Below are positions 63,211 to 64,000 of a stretch of 64,000 nt of DNA, in pieces (position 1 is the first letter of the stretch; each line of letters starts with the position of its first letter). The DNA is taken from the NCBI RefSeq assembly GCF_024349785.1, contig NZ_AP018817.1, positions 2,759,501 to 2,823,500 on the forward strand, given 5' to 3'. The notes below the pieces were generated by a model, which was not told where the DNA came from, did no database searches, and saw only the letters and a list, made by a program, of their open reading frames with translations. The position numbers and the translations under genes were made by a program. The DNA is from Sphingomonas bisphenolicum (GTDB lineage: Bacteria; Pseudomonadota; Alphaproteobacteria; Sphingomonadales; Sphingomonadaceae).

Positions 63211-63861
63211 GGCCGCTTGCGTGTCGAATGGTCCTCCTTCGAGAAGCGCGGCCGCACCTGGCTGGCGATCGACTGGGTCGAAACAGGTGCACCGCCGCAC
63301 GGCAGAGTGATGCGGCGCGGGTTCGGAAGTGATCTGATAGAAGGCAAGATCCCCTACGAGTTGGGCGGCACGGGAAGCATCAGCATCGAACCGGTCGGCG
63401 CACGCTGTCACCTGGAGTTTCCGCTTAAAGAGGGTGAAAGCATTCTTGAAACCGATGCGCCATCGCCGACGATTGTGTGTGGAGGAACACTGGATATGAC
63501 CGGAGCGCCTGACCTGACCGGTCGCAATGTGCTCGTCGTCGAGGATGATTACTACATCGCTGGCGACACCGCCGCCGCACTGCGCGGCGCAGGCGCTAAG
63601 GTGCTTGGTCCCTGTCCGAGCGAGGATGCGACGCTCGATCTGCTGGAAACAGCGACGCCGACGCATGCAGTGCTCGATCTTAATCTGGGTGGCGGTGAGC
63701 CGCGATTTGAGATCGCGCATGCGCTGAAGGAACGCGGCGTACCGTTCAACTTTCTGACAGGATACGACCCGGACGCTGTCCCGGAAGACCTCGCCTGTGT
63801 GGTCCGGCTGCAAAAGCCGGTGACTTTCCGCAACATTGTGGAAGCCGTCGCTCAACTTTAG
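63211..63861 (+). pseudogene. C-terminal remnant of an HWE kinase with receiver domain
   Basis: The frame begins inside the HATPase of an HWE kinase (GRLRVEWSSFEKRGRTW..., GFGSDLIEGKIPYELGGTG) and continues into a receiver domain (NVLVVEDDYYIAGDTAAAL..., acceptor in HAVLDLNLGG, LQKPVTFRNIV). The N-terminal sensing and dimerisation parts are absent, and nothing upstream is a plausible start except a TTG at 63217. The receiver alone could still be translated. The left edge coincides within 3 bp with the end of the response-regulator remnant on the other strand. Confidence 0.75.
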
Positions 63862-64000
63862 CTGGCCGTCTCGGCCGATCAACACTCCAATGACCATTTT
63901 CGGGTCAATCCGTAGCTTGCCCGGAGGGCCGATTATGGGTCGCTAACCGACCGGCAGGTTATAAGGCGAAAGCCGCCGTACAGCGCAGCCTCATCGAACG

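Overview
The window looks like a sphingomonad (Sphingomonas/Sphingobium/Novosphingobium-type alphaproteobacterium). The evidence is high GC, direct-repeat LexA boxes of the alphaproteobacterial form GTTC-N7-GTTC beside an imuA-imuB-dnaE2 cassette, GGAAC-N16-CGTT-like sites of the EcfG general stress sigma factor, HWE histidine kinases, and many small conserved proteins typical of this group (DUF3606, DUF6766, DUF6117, DUF736). It combines mobile-element genes (relaxase, coupling protein, ParB, toprim protein, strawberry-notch helicase) with housekeeping genes (nadE, pncC). I cannot tell from the window whether it is a chromosome carrying an integrated mobilisable element or a large plasmid/chromid. 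No integrase, T4SS pore genes, replication initiator, rRNA, tRNA or CRISPR array was seen.

Layout. (1) 0-4.6 kb: a nucleotidyltransferase cut by the window edge, then an unrecognised 1255-aa protein with a C-terminal PD-(D/E)XK-like nuclease; this pair is the best candidate for an undescribed defence or toxin system. (2) 4.6-12.9 kb: IHF-beta, a DUF6161-like membrane protein and a tightly overlapping minus-strand transfer operon (ribbon-helix-helix protein, coupling protein, MobF relaxase, lytic transglycosylase). Upstream of it is a 480-bp repeat-rich gap that is the likely oriT. (3) 13.1-17.2 kb: an accessory block with two DUF2493 paralogues, DUF6117, DUF736 and an HU protein. (4) 17.5-33 kb: stress and signalling genes (hybrid kinase, thioredoxin-reductase-like enzyme, DUF3606, isochorismatase, DUF6766, LigD, KaiC-like ATPase with response regulator and HWE kinase, two hemerythrins, patatin, epoxide hydrolase). 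Several of these carry frameshifts or a nonsense codon.

(5) 32.9-42.6 kb: a minus-strand block typical of alphaproteobacterial plasmids (toprim/DUF7146 protein, ParB-like protein, methyltransferase-helicase of the strawberry-notch type, DUF932, a cysteine-rich protein). (6) 43-45.6 kb: a membrane-tethered LuxR-type regulator, small proteins, RadC and a winged-helix regulator. (7) 45.7-55.6 kb: an SOS region. Three LexA boxes precede imuA-imuB-dnaE2, a divergent pair of small operons, an SOS-associated peptidase homologue and an AlkB-like dioxygenase. (8) 55.6-60.1 kb: a rearranged zone with a LigD fragment truncated at an ISL3-type insertion sequence, exonuclease III split into two fragments about 4 kb apart on opposite strands, and a second AlkB-like gene. 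(9) 60-62.9 kb: a three-gene NAD operon (small protein, pncC, nadE). (10) 63-63.9 kb: a sharp junction between the tails of a response regulator and of an HWE kinase.

Functionally the window is dominated by DNA metabolism: conjugative processing, translesion synthesis, end joining, alkylation repair and abasic-site handling. A general-stress set is interleaved with it. Single-base lesions are frequent between 21 and 34 kb and at 59.9 kb, so either gene decay or local consensus error should be considered.
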